From: Marinospirillum celere
Lineage (GTDB): Bacteria > Pseudomonadota > Gammaproteobacteria > Pseudomonadales > Halomonadaceae
DNA: 64,000 nt
NCBI RefSeq assembly: GCF_900112235.1
Contig: NZ_FOLH01000004.1
Coordinates: 248,001-312,000, forward strand
Direction: 5' to 3'
The notes under the pieces were generated by a model. The model ran no database searches. It saw only the letters and a program-made list of their open reading frames with translations, and had not been told where the DNA came from. Below are positions 16,601 through 26,612 of the stretch, piece after piece. Within the stretch, counting starts at the first letter, position 1; the number at the start of each line of letters is the position of its first letter. A program made the translations under genes and the position numbers.

Positions 16601-17728
16601 ATGAAATTTACTGACTTCCTTAAACAAATGGCCGAACGCAAGGCTTCTGACCTTTTTATCACCACCGGGATGATGCCCTCCATGAAGGTGGATGGGCAGC
16701 TGACTGCGCTGACTGAACAAAAACTTTCACCCGATCAAGCCAGAGAGCTGGTATTCGGGGTGATGAATGAAGAGCAGCGTAGTGAGTTTCGCAAAAACAA
16801 GGAATGCAATTTTGCGATCAGTGCACCCGGTATAGGCCGCTTTCGTGTTAGTGCCTTCTACCAGCGCAACCAGGTCGGCATGGTACTGCGCCGCATTGAG
16901 TTTGATATTCCACAGTTGGATATACTGAGACTGCCGGAAGTGATCAAGGATCTGGCCATGACCAAACGAGGCCTGATTCTTTTTGTTGGGGCGACAGGAA
17001 CGGGTAAATCCACTTCTCTGGCATCCATGATTCAATACCGCAATGAAAATGCCCGTGGCCATATCATCAGCATTGAAGATCCCATTGAATTTATCCACCC
17101 CCACAAGAAAAGCATCGTCACCCAAAGGGAAGTCGGCATTGATACCGAAAGCTTTGAAGTCGCTCTGAAAAACACCCTGCGCCAGGCACCCGATGTCATC
17201 ATGATTGGTGAAGTACGCAACCAGCAAACCATGGAATATGCCATGGCTTTTGCTGAAACCGGCCACCTGTGTCTGGCCACCCTGCATGCCAATAATGCCG
17301 ATCAGGCGCTGGAAAGGGTGATCAATTTCTTCCCCCAGGAAAGACACAATCAGATTTTTATGGATCTGTCCCTGAACCTGAAGGGAATCGTTGCCCAACA
17401 GCTGTTACCCACAGTGGATGGTAAGGGACGCCGGGCAGCTATAGAAGTACTGCTCAATACGCCCTTGGTGCGTGATCTTATTCGTAAGGGCGAAGTGCAC
17501 CAGTTGAAGTCCTTGATGAAAAAATCGCGGGAAGCCGGTATGCAAACCTTTGATCAGGCTTTGTTCGACCTTTACCAAGCTGGTGAAGTCAGTGAGGAAG
17601 ATGCGCTGCAACATGCAGATTCTCCCAATGACCTGCGCCTGATGATCAAACTGGGTTCAGCTGAAGCCGGCAACAGCTCGGCAGCCTTTGACAAGGCCGC
17701 CAGCAAGTTCAGTCTGGAAGATGATTGA
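16601..17728 (+). CDS. pilU: PilT-like retraction ATPase PilU
   Basis: A 375-residue paralogue of PilT starting 3 nt after pilT. It has Walker A VGATGTGKST, Asp box IEDPIEF, Walker B DVIMIGEVRN and His box TGHLCLATLHANNADQ. The longer C-terminus and pairing with pilT identify PilU, an accessory retraction motor. The stop is only 18 bp from the convergent hemY stop. Confidence 0.96.
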   Translation: MKFTDFLKQMAERKASDLFITTGMMPSMKVDGQLTALTEQKLSPDQARELVFGVMNEEQRSEFRKNKECNFAISAPGIGRFRVSAFYQRNQVGMVLRRIEFDIPQLDILRLPEVIKDLAMTKRGLILFVGATGTGKSTSLASMIQYRNENARGHIISIEDPIEFIHPHKKSIVTQREVGIDTESFEVALKNTLRQAPDVIMIGEVRNQQTMEYAMAFAETGHLCLATLHANNADQALERVINFFPQERHNQIFMDLSLNLKGIVAQQLLPTVDGKGRRAAIEVLLNTPLVRDLIRKGEVHQLKSLMKKSREAGMQTFDQALFDLYQAGEVSEEDALQHADSPNDLRLMIKLGSAEAGNSSAAFDKAASKFSLEDD

Positions 17729-17750
17729 AGCCCAGGGGGCTGTTGATTAT
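17729..17750 (+). terminator. Possible short terminator between convergent pilU and hemY
   Basis: AGCCC AGG GGGCT at 17729-17741 forms a 5-bp stem followed by GTTGATTATTTTT. The stem is short, so this is a weak call, but the position between convergent stops is right. Confidence 0.35.
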
Positions 17751-18982
17751 TTTTGCGGAAGGGGCAGTTCAGGCAACTGGCGGTGCACACCCTGCATAGC
17801 CAGCTGATTATAAAAGTTGCCTTTGGGCTCATCACCCAAGGCTGCATAGAGGCGACTGATTTCTGCATACACTTGTTCTTTCGCTTCCAGGCGTAAGCTG
17901 GCCTGGTAGTATTCTAAGGCCTTGCCCCAGAGACCCAGCTGTTGGCTAATTCGCGCTAGGCTATGCAGCAGGACAGCATCATTGGGTCTTTCTTGCAGCC
18001 AGTTTTCTGCCTCCAGTAGACGCCTTTTAGGTTCTGCCTGTTCGGGAAGCAGTCCGTACTCTTCAACCAGGCTGGGGGACCAATGATGGCGCAGGGTTCG
18101 CTTTAAAAGCTGTTCAGCATCACTGGCTTTTTGATGTTTAACCAAAACCCGACTGTAAGCCAGCACCAGTTCATCTTCAGTTTTCAAGCGCGCAGGCAGA
18201 GTATCCCAAAGTTCACGAATGGCTTTGAAAGCAGCTTCTTTGGGTGCTGAGCGCAGCAATTCATCAAAGCGGCGCAGGTAAACCTGCCGTTCCAAAAGAT
18301 CCAGTTCACGATCGGAAAAAATTCGATATTTACGAAACTCCGGCAAGAGCTGCATCAAGGGTTTCCAGTCAGCCAGGGCAAAGTGAACTTCTTTTAGCTG
18401 CCTGAGTACCAAGGGATGATTGGGTACCTTTTGATGAAGGCGAACCAGAGTTGCCAGTGCCTGCTCGTAGTGACCATGATCCAGTTGAATGCGTGCTTGG
18501 CTAAAATCAACGGCCAAGTTGGCTTCTGGAGTGGTTTCTGCTGCTGCGCGCAGAAGTTTTTCAGCTTCTTCTGCCCGGCCTTCATAGTGAGCAGCCTGAG
18601 CAGCGGCTAGATAATTGATCAGTTGGGCCCCAGAATGCTTGGCTGATTTGACCAGTAGTTTTCGGGCTTTACGCCAATGCCCCTCTGCCAACTCTTTTAA
18701 GCCTTTTACCGTCAGCTTTAGGGCTTTTTGACCCTGATAGCGCTCACGCTTTTGCTTAAGGCCGGCCAAAGGGTGACTCAGCCAGCCCAGCAAATTGAAA
18801 ATCCAGGCGGCCAAAAACCAACTGACAATAAGCAGAATCAAGCCCGTCCAAAAGGACATTTCAATACTGGTGCTACCATCAGGTAATACCAGCAGCAGAT
18901 AGCCACTGCCCTTGAGTAGCTGCTGGCCCGCCAGAACAGCCAAGGCAAGAATCAGTAAGATAAACAGCCCTTTGCGGATCAT
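17747..18982 (-). CDS. hemY: HemY family protein (membrane-anchored TPR protein)
   Basis: A 411-residue protein with two N-terminal membrane helices (about residues 5-22 and 40-65) and a cytoplasmic or periplasmic part made of helical repeats of TPR type (for example ALEYYQASLRLEAKEQVYAEISRLYAALGD read as two helices). This is the gammaproteobacterial HemY of the hemCDXY cluster, unrelated to the Bacillus protoporphyrinogen oxidase of the same name. Its ATG overlaps the hemX stop by 4 nt. It has no confirmed enzymatic step in haem synthesis. Confidence 0.93.
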   Translation of the reverse strand: MIRKGLFILLILALAVLAGQQLLKGSGYLLLVLPDGSTSIEMSFWTGLILLIVSWFLAAWIFNLLGWLSHPLAGLKQKRERYQGQKALKLTVKGLKELAEGHWRKARKLLVKSAKHSGAQLINYLAAAQAAHYEGRAEEAEKLLRAAAETTPEANLAVDFSQARIQLDHGHYEQALATLVRLHQKVPNHPLVLRQLKEVHFALADWKPLMQLLPEFRKYRIFSDRELDLLERQVYLRRFDELLRSAPKEAAFKAIRELWDTLPARLKTEDELVLAYSRVLVKHQKASDAEQLLKRTLRHHWSPSLVEEYGLLPEQAEPKRRLLEAENWLQERPNDAVLLHSLARISQQLGLWGKALEYYQASLRLEAKEQVYAEISRLYAALGDEPKGNFYNQLAMQGVHRQLPELPLPQK

Positions 18983-20172
18983 GATTCATCCTCCAGAGCT
19001 TCTTCCATAACCGGCAACAAGCGTCCATAACGCTCAGCAATAAAGCTTTGCAGGCGATCCAGGCTGGTTTCTACCTGCGGCAGTTCCTGATGCACTGACA
19101 AGGTTTTAAAGTGGCTTAGCTGTTCGGCAAAGTCTCTGTTGACGCTGGCTTGCTGATCAAAGGCCGCAAAGCGCTCCTGGGTTCTCTGCAGGCTGTGGCG
19201 ATAAAGGTTTTCTTTGCCCCGCAAACCGGCCCAGGCGGCTTGTTGCAGAAGACTGCTGATTTGGTGTTTTAAAGCCAGTTCATCGGCCGCAAGGGGTAGG
19301 GGTTCCAGGGGGAAGTCTCTTTGGCGAATGACAACTAGACTTTTGATTTCTTCCCAAAGGAGCTGATACCAGGCTTGGTGTCCGTTACCAGCAGCAGACA
19401 TATCCAGTTCCAAAGCGGGAGCTTCAGCCAGCGGCTGAATTTCCAAGCGCAGAGCCTTGTCTGCCAAGGACTGTAAATCCATGGCCAGAGAGACCCGATC
19501 CAGAATCTCCAGGCTTTCCAGCTCTTCAATATCCTCTGCCAAAGCCTGACGTATCGCCAGGGTACCAGGAACTTCCGCCGCTTTCAGGCGTTGTTGGGCT
19601 GTTTTAAAGAGAGTAAGCGACCCTTGAACATCCTCTTCCAAGCGCAGGCGTTGGTTGGCTAGACGCAAGAGGTATTCAATTTCAGCTAGTTGCCAATCCC
19701 GGGGTTTGGGTTCGCTGGCTTTCAGTAAATCCGCATGCAGGGCTTCCAGTTGCTCCTGGTGTTGTCTGACATCCTGCTGATAGCTTTCCAGCCGCTCTTC
19801 CTGTCGCTCTTGGGCTGTTCCGAGGGCATCCAGGTTTTCCAGGCTGCTACGCAATTGCTCGACTTGTTCCTGATCAGGCTTGTTGGCCAGGGTTCGATTG
19901 ACTTCCGTGAGTTTAGCCTCCAACTCCTGTGAGCGTTCATAGCCCAGCCAACCCACGCCAGCAACGCCGCCAAGAGCTATCAGCGCCAGCAAAAAAACCA
20001 GTATCCAGGGTAAAGCTGAGAGGCGATGGGGTTGTTCCTCTGTCAGCTCTGGCTCTGTTGGTTCACCTGCTTGATCTTGTGTCTGGGTCTCCTGCTCCGC
20101 TGCTTGCTGAGAACTTTCTTCTTCTGTCCGGGTTTCTTCACCGGTTTCGTTTGGGTTCTTCTGGTCAGACAT
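18979..20172 (-). CDS. hemX: HemX family protein
   Basis: A 397-residue protein with a strongly acidic, Glu/Gln-rich N-terminal tail (about residues 1-48), a single membrane helix around residues 53-75, and a long helical, probably coiled-coil region followed by the conserved part AEIEYLLRLANQRL typical of HemX. Family members were once annotated as uroporphyrinogen methyltransferases; no methyltransferase motif is visible here. Encoded between hemD and hemY with a 4-nt overlap with hemY. Function unknown, probably a scaffold. Confidence 0.92.
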   Translation of the reverse strand: MSDQKNPNETGEETRTEEESSQQAAEQETQTQDQAGEPTEPELTEEQPHRLSALPWILVFLLALIALGGVAGVGWLGYERSQELEAKLTEVNRTLANKPDQEQVEQLRSSLENLDALGTAQERQEERLESYQQDVRQHQEQLEALHADLLKASEPKPRDWQLAEIEYLLRLANQRLRLEEDVQGSLTLFKTAQQRLKAAEVPGTLAIRQALAEDIEELESLEILDRVSLAMDLQSLADKALRLEIQPLAEAPALELDMSAAGNGHQAWYQLLWEEIKSLVVIRQRDFPLEPLPLAADELALKHQISSLLQQAAWAGLRGKENLYRHSLQRTQERFAAFDQQASVNRDFAEQLSHFKTLSVHQELPQVETSLDRLQSFIAERYGRLLPVMEEALEDES

Positions 20173-20181
20173 GCAAATTCC

Positions 20182-20949
20182 TCATGATGGATGGCAGCCA
20201 GGATCAAGACTCTTTAATCCTGCCAGGATGGCATCAGCACCTGCCCCCCCAGTGTTGATAGCCCGGGTAAAACCCAGTTCACGAGCCTGCTTCTCTAATC
20301 GGTAGCTGGGCAACAACAAGGGACGCTTTTTATCCACTTCTTCAGTAAACTCTATATATTGTTGCAGAGCTTCGCCACTGGTTATCACGACGGCCTGATA
20401 AACATCTGAGTTAAGCGCCTGCAGTTGTTGTTGATTCAACCTGGGACGAACTCGGGTATAAAGCTCCAAAACCCGAACCTGGGCTCCACGTGAAACCAGA
20501 GTTGCTTCCAACAAGGGCCGTCCACCCTGGCCTTTGACCAGCAGCAGCTTTTCACCGCTCAGCTCCTGAAGTGCAGGAAGCTGTAAAAGATCTTCGCTCT
20601 TATCTCCAGAAGCTGGAAACTGAACACTTAAACCTGCCTGCTCCAAAAGACTTGCCGTCCCTGCGCCCACGGTAAACCAATCTACTCCCACCGGCCACTG
20701 AGGCCAGTAGTCATCCAGTTTTTCCAAAAGCAACTGGGCTGCACTGGGACTAATCACCACGACCTTTTGAAAGTGATCCAGATCCAGTAGCCCTTGACGC
20801 TCCTGGGGTGTCAGCGTCAGGGGTTGAATCGCCAACAGAGGAATATTGGTCACCTCTATCCCGGCCTTTTGTAAAGGCGCAACCAAGCGGGTAGCCTGTT
20901 GTTCAGGACGGGTTGTCAGTACTTGGAGTCCTTCGAGAAAATGGCTCAT
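20182..20949 (-). CDS. hemD: Uroporphyrinogen-III synthase
   Basis: A 255-residue HemD family protein with two alternating domains: VLTTRPEQQATRLVAPLQKAGIE at the start, VVISPSAAQLLLEKL around residue 63, and VVITSGEALQQYIEF around residue 185. Sequence conservation in the family is low, and the position directly after hemC (12 nt) supports the call. It cyclises hydroxymethylbilane with inversion of ring D. Confidence 0.95.
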   Translation of the reverse strand: MSHFLEGLQVLTTRPEQQATRLVAPLQKAGIEVTNIPLLAIQPLTLTPQERQGLLDLDHFQKVVVISPSAAQLLLEKLDDYWPQWPVGVDWFTVGAGTASLLEQAGLSVQFPASGDKSEDLLQLPALQELSGEKLLLVKGQGGRPLLEATLVSRGAQVRVLELYTRVRPRLNQQQLQALNSDVYQAVVITSGEALQQYIEFTEEVDKKRPLLLPSYRLEKQARELGFTRAINTGGAGADAILAGLKSLDPGCHPS

Positions 20950-20961
20950 CTTTTATCAGGT

Positions 20962-21894
20962 TCAATCAACCTTAAAACCATAGACTTTTTCCAGAATTTT
21001 GCCCGCTCCTTGTTTGAGAAGCTCTTCAGCAACCTCTACACCCAGGGCCTGAGGATCACTCGCCGGGCCGCGGGCTTCTGCTGTCAAAACCGTCCCACCT
21101 TCAGGCTCACCCACCAGCGCGCGCAGCCATAGCTGATCACCTTCCAAAACAGCATAACCCCCTATAGGAACCTGGCAGCCACCCTTAAGACGAGTATTCA
21201 TGGCTCTTTCAGCCAATACACAGGTTGTCGATTCAGCATGAATCAAAGGCTCAACCAAGCGGGCAGCTTTGGAATCATCACTGCGTAATTCAATTCCCAA
21301 GGCACCCTGACCACAGGCTGGCAGGCTGACTTCGGGAGGTAGCTCCTGACGGATGCGGTCTGCCAACTGCATCCGCTGTAGACCAGAAGTCGCCAAAATA
21401 ATCGCATCATATTCACCGGCATCCAGTTTACCCAGACGCGTCTGCAGGTTGCCACGCAGCCAGTTAACCGTTAGATCCGGGCGATTTGCCAAAATCTGAC
21501 AACTGCGCCGTAAACTGGAAGTACCTATCACCTTGCCAGCTGGAACTTCGTCAAGGTTGGCATAGTTGTTACTGACAAAGGCATCCGTTGGTGCGTGTCT
21601 TTCCAGAATAGGACCCAGGTAAAGACCTTCTGGAAACTCCATAGGCACATCTTTCATTGAATGCACGGCTATGTCAGCTTCACCCGAAAGCATGCAGGCT
21701 TCCAGTTCTTTAACAAAAAGCCCCTTACCGCCAATTTTAGCCAGGGGGGTGTCCAGAATTTTATCGCCCTGAGTCTTGATAGGAACCAGCTCCACAGTTA
21801 ATTCAGGGTGAAGGGCTTCAAGACGTGCCTTGACGTGTTCAGCCTGCCAAAGAGCAAGCGGGCTGCGGCGGGTGGCGATGCGGATGCGTGACAT
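20962..21894 (-). CDS. hemC: Porphobilinogen deaminase
   Basis: A 310-residue enzyme opening with [18 protein letters not shown], with [20 protein letters not shown] and [19 protein letters not shown] motifs. The dipyrromethane-cofactor Cys lies in [10 protein letters not shown] near residue 240. It polymerises four porphobilinogen molecules into hydroxymethylbilane. It begins 14 nt after glmS, so in this genome the hem genes appear to be joined to the glmUS unit. Confidence 0.98.
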   Translation of the reverse strand: MSRIRIATRRSPLALWQAEHVKARLEALHPELTVELVPIKTQGDKILDTPLAKIGGKGLFVKELEACMLSGEADIAVHSMKDVPMEFPEGLYLGPILERHAPTDAFVSNNYANLDEVPAGKVIGTSSLRRSCQILANRPDLTVNWLRGNLQTRLGKLDAGEYDAIILATSGLQRMQLADRIRQELPPEVSLPACGQGALGIELRSDDSKAARLVEPLIHAESTTCVLAERAMNTRLKGGCQVPIGGYAVLEGDQLWLRALVGEPEGGTVLTAEARGPASDPQALGVEVAEELLKQGAGKILEKVYGFKVD

Positions 21895-21908
21895 GAATTC
21901 TCCTGGTT

Positions 21909-23753
21909 TTATTCCACAGTAACGGATTTGGCCAGGTTTCTGGGCTGGTCAACATCCGTGCCCTTGATCAAGGCAACATGGTAAGACAATAACTGTAAAG
22001 GTAGGGTGTAAATAATCGGTGCCAGTACTTCATTGACCTCAGGCAAGTGAATCACTTTCATGCCTTCTTCGGGTTCCAGCAGGGTGTAGGGGTCGGCAAA
22101 GACATAGAGTTCTCCCCCTCTTGCTCTCACTTCCTGAAGGTTGGATTTAAGCTTATCCACCAGGTCATCCTTGGGCGCTACGGCAATAACGGGCATTTCC
22201 TTATCAACCAAGGCCAGGGGACCATGCTTTAACTCACCAGCTGGGTAAGCCTCAGCATGGATATAAGAAATTTCCTTGAGCTTTAATGCACCTTCAAGGG
22301 CAATTGGGAAGTGGCTTCCACGACCTAAAAAGAGGGCATGGTGCTTTTCAGCAAAGTCTTCTGAAAGCTCCTGAATGGCTTCATCCAGCTTCAGGGTTTG
22401 TTCAGCAATCCGGGGCAGGCCGCGCAGGGCTTGAACTAGCTCAGCTTCCAGGGGATCTTCCTGGTCGGGCTGTTGATGACCAGCCCGGCGCAAGGCTAGG
22501 GTGAAGAGTAATAGGGCTGTTAGCTGAGTGGTAAAGGCTTTGGTTGAAGCCACACCTATTTCTGGGCCTGCTTGGGTCATCAGGCTGAGATCTGATTCGC
22601 GGACCAAAGAGGAACCTGGCACATTACAGATGGCCAGACTGGCTAGATAACCGGCGGTTTTAGCAAAACGCAAGGCAGCCAGGGTATCGGCTGTTTCACC
22701 GGATTGAGAGAGGGTGACAAAAAGTGTTTGCTCAGTGACCACAACCTCCCGGTAACGGTATTCACTAGCCACTTCCACCTGACAGGGAATACCAGCCAAA
22801 CGCTCAATCCAATAGCGGGCTACCATTCCAGCATGATAACTGGTTCCGCAGGCAATAATTTGCACTTGTCGAACCTGTGGCAACAGTTCCATGGCCGCAG
22901 TACCCAGAGCCTGGGGTAAAACCCGGGTTGCTGATAACCGCCCTTCCAGAGTGGCGGCAAGCACTGCTGGCTGCTCATAAATCTCCTTGAGCATAAAGTG
23001 TTTGTAGTCACCTTTTTCAGCCGCCTGATGACCATGTTGCCATTGGCTGATTGGGCGTTCTACTGGCTGGCCACTGGCATCAAGAATTTGATGGTTTTGC
23101 AGCGTCAGAGTTGCCAGATCGCCTTCTTCCAAATAAATAAAGCGGTCAGTGACCTGAAGTAATGCCAGTGGGTCGGAAGCACAAAAATACTCGCCCATGC
23201 CGACACCTATCACCAAAGGGCTGCCTTTGCGCGCACATACCAGCCGATCAGGGGTTTGCTGGTGAATCACCGCTAAGGCATAGGCGCCTTCCAGGCGTTC
23301 AAGACACTGATGAACCGCCTGGGTTAAGTCAGCTGTCTGTTGATACTGCTGGTGAATGAGGTGGGCAACCACCTCGGTATCGGTTTCCGAGGTAAAGAGG
23401 TAACCCGCTGCCTGCAGGCTCTTCTTGAGTTCCTGGTAGTTTTCAATAATGCCATTATGAACCAAGGCCAATTCATCACTGGATAAGTGTGGATGAGCAT
23501 TAGCTTCACTGGGAACACCATGGGTTGCCCAGCGGGTATGAGCAACACCCAGAAAACCCTTCATTGGCTGATCTACCAAACGTTGCTCAACTTCAGCAAC
23601 CTTACCTTGAGCACGACGGCGTTGCAGAAGCCCCTGCTCATTGATAACCGCCAATCCAGCTGAATCGTAACCCCGGTATTCAAGACGTTTTAGCCCTTCC
23701 AGAATAATGCCGGTCACATTACGTTCAGCAACTGCTCCTACGATGCCACACAT
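21909..23753 (-). CDS. glmS: Glutamine-fructose-6-phosphate aminotransferase (isomerising)
   Basis: A 614-residue enzyme with nucleophile Cys2 in MCGIVGAV, the glutaminase motifs HTRWATHG and HNGIIENY, and two SIS sugar-isomerase domains ([21 protein letters not shown]). The C-terminus ends LAKSVTVE, the usual active-site tail with its Lys. It makes glucosamine-6-phosphate for peptidoglycan and LPS. It follows glmU by 15 nt. No glmS ribozyme or GlmZ-type site was recognised upstream. Confidence 0.98.
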   Translation of the reverse strand: MCGIVGAVAERNVTGIILEGLKRLEYRGYDSAGLAVINEQGLLQRRRAQGKVAEVEQRLVDQPMKGFLGVAHTRWATHGVPSEANAHPHLSSDELALVHNGIIENYQELKKSLQAAGYLFTSETDTEVVAHLIHQQYQQTADLTQAVHQCLERLEGAYALAVIHQQTPDRLVCARKGSPLVIGVGMGEYFCASDPLALLQVTDRFIYLEEGDLATLTLQNHQILDASGQPVERPISQWQHGHQAAEKGDYKHFMLKEIYEQPAVLAATLEGRLSATRVLPQALGTAAMELLPQVRQVQIIACGTSYHAGMVARYWIERLAGIPCQVEVASEYRYREVVVTEQTLFVTLSQSGETADTLAALRFAKTAGYLASLAICNVPGSSLVRESDLSLMTQAGPEIGVASTKAFTTQLTALLLFTLALRRAGHQQPDQEDPLEAELVQALRGLPRIAEQTLKLDEAIQELSEDFAEKHHALFLGRGSHFPIALEGALKLKEISYIHAEAYPAGELKHGPLALVDKEMPVIAVAPKDDLVDKLKSNLQEVRARGGELYVFADPYTLLEPEEGMKVIHLPEVNEVLAPIIYTLPLQLLSYHVALIKGTDVDQPRNLAKSVTVE

Positions 23754-23768
23754 GGTTTAGCCTTCTCG

Positions 23769-25139
23769 TTATTCAGACACTTTTTTAGCCGGGCGCGGCC
23801 AGTTGGCTTTCTGTATTTGTTTAGCCCGAGTCACCGCCAGAGATTGTTCGGGAACATCACCAGCAATGGTTGAACCAGCACCTATGGTTGCTCCAGCGCC
23901 GATATGTACAGGAGCAACCAGGCTACTATTGGAACCTACAAAAGCCCCTGCACCGATATGGGTTGAATGCTTGTTGACCCCATCATAATTACAGGTAATG
24001 GTTCCTGCGCCAATGTTTGCTCTAGCTCCTACCCAAGCATCGCCTACATAGCTTAAATGATTAATTTTGGCGCCCTGACCAACGTGGGCTTGCTTGGTTT
24101 CCACGAAATTACCTACCTTGGCCTGAACTTCCAAATGAGTTCCTGGGCGTAGACGGGCAAAAGGACCTACCTGGTTGTCACCTTCCAGCTCACAGTCTTC
24201 CAAAACCGAGTGGGAGGCAATTTTAACCCCTGGTCCTATCCGAGCATTTTTCAAAACACAGTAGGGGCCAATTTCAGCCCCTTCCGATATTTCTACCTGG
24301 CCTTCAAACACACAGCCCACATCAATAAAAACATCTCTTGCTGTTTGCAGCTGGCCGCGAATATCTATCCGCGCAGGATCAGCCAGAGTCACCCCTGCCA
24401 TCATTAACTCTTCGGCTTGCCAAGACTGGTAGGCTCTTTCCAGAGCCGCTAGCTGCAAGCGATTATTAACGCCTTCAACCTCTTCAGGACAGCTGGGTTG
24501 AACACTGGCAATGCGGACCCCTTCCTGATAAGCCAGACCAATAATATCGGTTAGATAGTATTCGCCCTGTGCATTGTTATTGGAGAGTTTAGGGAGCCAA
24601 CGTCTGAGCTGGCTGGAAGTCACCGCCAGAATTCCTGTGTTGACCTCTTGAATATCCAACTGCTCAGGCGTGGCATCCTTTTGTTCAACGATGGCTGCGA
24701 CTTCACCTGAAGGGTCACGCAGAATACGGCCATAACCCTGGGGATCAGCAAGCATTACCGTCAGTAAGCCCATTTGTTGTTCACTGACCTGGCTTAACAG
24801 CTGTTCTAGGGTTGCCTGGCGGATTAAAGGCACATCGCCATAAAGAATTAAAACCACACTGTCAGGTGCCAAGGCAGGCACGGCATGATCAACCGCATGA
24901 CCAGTGCCCAGCTGCTCGGACTGGACGACAAAATGCACATCTTCGGCGGCCAAGGCTGCTTTAACCTTCTCTCCACCATGACCTATAACCAAGTGTATTT
25001 TTTCAGCTTCCAATGCCCTTGCTGTGTCGACGACATGACCGGCCAAGGGTTTGCCTGCCAGCGGGTGCAAAACCTTCGGCAAAGACGAACGCATACGGGT
25101 GCCTTGACCCGCCGCAAGCACAACAACTTCCAATGACAT
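23769..25139 (-). CDS. glmU: Bifunctional UDP-N-acetylglucosamine pyrophosphorylase / glucosamine-1-phosphate acetyltransferase
   Basis: A 456-residue protein: an N-terminal nucleotidyltransferase domain opening with VVLAAGQGTRMRSSLPKVLH and carrying YGDVPLI, then a left-handed beta-helix of hexapeptide repeats from about residue 250 with LRPGTHLEVQAKVGNFVETK and NIGAGTITCNYDG. It catalyses the last two steps to UDP-GlcNAc. Upstream of its start lies the mgtE terminator, so the glmU-glmS-hem unit probably has its own promoter in the short gap 25140-25164 or within mgtE's 3' region. Confidence 0.98.
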   Translation of the reverse strand: MSLEVVVLAAGQGTRMRSSLPKVLHPLAGKPLAGHVVDTARALEAEKIHLVIGHGGEKVKAALAAEDVHFVVQSEQLGTGHAVDHAVPALAPDSVVLILYGDVPLIRQATLEQLLSQVSEQQMGLLTVMLADPQGYGRILRDPSGEVAAIVEQKDATPEQLDIQEVNTGILAVTSSQLRRWLPKLSNNNAQGEYYLTDIIGLAYQEGVRIASVQPSCPEEVEGVNNRLQLAALERAYQSWQAEELMMAGVTLADPARIDIRGQLQTARDVFIDVGCVFEGQVEISEGAEIGPYCVLKNARIGPGVKIASHSVLEDCELEGDNQVGPFARLRPGTHLEVQAKVGNFVETKQAHVGQGAKINHLSYVGDAWVGARANIGAGTITCNYDGVNKHSTHIGAGAFVGSNSSLVAPVHIGAGATIGAGSTIAGDVPEQSLAVTRAKQIQKANWPRPAKKVSE

Positions 25140-25164
25140 AGTGACCTCTTGAATGCCAGAACTA

Positions 25165-25201
25165 AAAAGGGCAGTAGAAAGGGTTCATTCTACTGCCCCT
25201 T
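25165..25201 (-). terminator. Rho-independent terminator after mgtE
   Basis: Read on the minus strand, GGGCAGTAGAA, an 8-nt loop and TTCTACTGCCC form a perfect 11-bp stem followed by TTTTTAG. It lies 35 bp after the mgtE stop and just upstream of glmU. Confidence 0.85.
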
Positions 25202-25235
25202 AACCAGCCAAACCAGTTGTATGCTTGTACAGACG

Positions 25236-26588
25236 CTAAGCCATACCGATATTCAGAATGGAGGTGGCTATAGCAAAATAAATCAACACCCCTACAATAT
25301 CCGCAATGGAGGTTACCAGAGGTGCACTGGCTGTGGCCGGGTCCCAACCTAGTTTGTTTAAAACAAATGGCAAACTCATTCCTATCATGCTGCCGACAAT
25401 AACTATGGCAAGCATGCTGTAGGCCACTACCTGAGCTATATCCCAGCCACCCCGCCAAAAACCGATGCCTGCAATGGTAGCAGCCATAGTTAAGCCAAGA
25501 GAAACTGAAACCAGCAATTCACGGCCCAAAAGCTTGCCCCAGTCTCGTGCACCAACATCACCTGTTGCCAAGCCCCGAATCATCAAGGTTGAAGCCTGAG
25601 AACCTGCATTGCCACCACTGGCCACCAACAGAGGCAAGAAAAACACCAAAACCACATAGGTTTCAATGGTTTCTTCATAAAAGGCGATGCCAGCACCGGA
25701 CAAGATATTGGCAAACACCAGGAGAACCAGCCAATTGACCCGGCGCTTATAAAGATTAAAAATACTGGCTTTACCAAAGCTTTCATCCAGAGGCCCAACC
25801 GAGGCCCCCTTGTGCATATCTTCAGTGGCTTCCTGCTCGGCAACATCCATCGCATCATCGTAGGTCACTATACCCACCAAGCGCTCATGATCATCCAGAA
25901 CAGGCAAAGCAAGGATGTCATAACGACTGATTTTACGGGCAGCTTCTTCCTGAGCTTCATGAACATTAATCGTGACCAAATCAGTTGTCATTAACTGGTC
26001 AAGGTCAGCTCCTGGTTTGGCAAGAATAAGCTGACGCAAAGACACAGTTCCAACCAGCCTTTGTTCACTGTCCTGAATGTAAATCTGGTAGATGGTTTCG
26101 GCATTGGGTGCCGTTTGACGAACGATTTCAAGTGCTTTACTAACCGTCACCTCAGCAGGAACCGTGACATAATCACTGGTCATGATGGCACCCGTGGTGC
26201 CTTCTTCATAGCTAGCCAAACGCCTTAGATCTTCCCTTTCTTCTTTGGCCAAACGTCTAAGTACACTTTGTTGACGATCTTCATTGAGCAGGTTAAAGAG
26301 GTCAGCCCGCTCATCCGAATTCATGCGGGTAAAAAGCTGTGTCAGGCCAACCTCGGACATCTGCTCGGCTATTTCAGCCTGCTTGCTGTGTTCCAAATAA
26401 GCAAAAGCTTCTGCTCTTTGCTCCAAGGGCAGGTGCGTTAATAACTTAAGTGTGGCTTCCGAGGTTTCATGTAATAAAAATTCAGCCAGATCAGCAAGTT
26501 GGAGCTCAGCGATCAGGTTTTCAATCAGCAGGGTATCATCCTTGCTGATGGCATCATGTAGAGCTACCGTTACTTCCTCGTAAGTCAT
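25236..26588 (-). CDS. mgtE: MgtE-type magnesium transporter
   Basis: A 450-residue channel with the full domain order: N domain of helical repeats (to about residue 125), two CBS domains (about 130-250, including SDYVTVPAEVTVSKALEIVR), a linking helix, and five membrane helices carrying FFLPLLVASGGNAGSQAST and SIADIVGVLIYFAIAT, where the conserved pore Asp lies. It admits Mg2+ and closes when cytosolic Mg2+ binds the N and CBS domains. It follows apbE by 24 nt, so the two may share a transcript. Confidence 0.96.
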   Translation of the reverse strand: MTYEEVTVALHDAISKDDTLLIENLIAELQLADLAEFLLHETSEATLKLLTHLPLEQRAEAFAYLEHSKQAEIAEQMSEVGLTQLFTRMNSDERADLFNLLNEDRQQSVLRRLAKEEREDLRRLASYEEGTTGAIMTSDYVTVPAEVTVSKALEIVRQTAPNAETIYQIYIQDSEQRLVGTVSLRQLILAKPGADLDQLMTTDLVTINVHEAQEEAARKISRYDILALPVLDDHERLVGIVTYDDAMDVAEQEATEDMHKGASVGPLDESFGKASIFNLYKRRVNWLVLLVFANILSGAGIAFYEETIETYVVLVFFLPLLVASGGNAGSQASTLMIRGLATGDVGARDWGKLLGRELLVSVSLGLTMAATIAGIGFWRGGWDIAQVVAYSMLAIVIVGSMIGMSLPFVLNKLGWDPATASAPLVTSIADIVGVLIYFAIATSILNIGMA

Positions 26589-26612
26589 TCAACTCCCCCC
26601 TGATCTTTTATT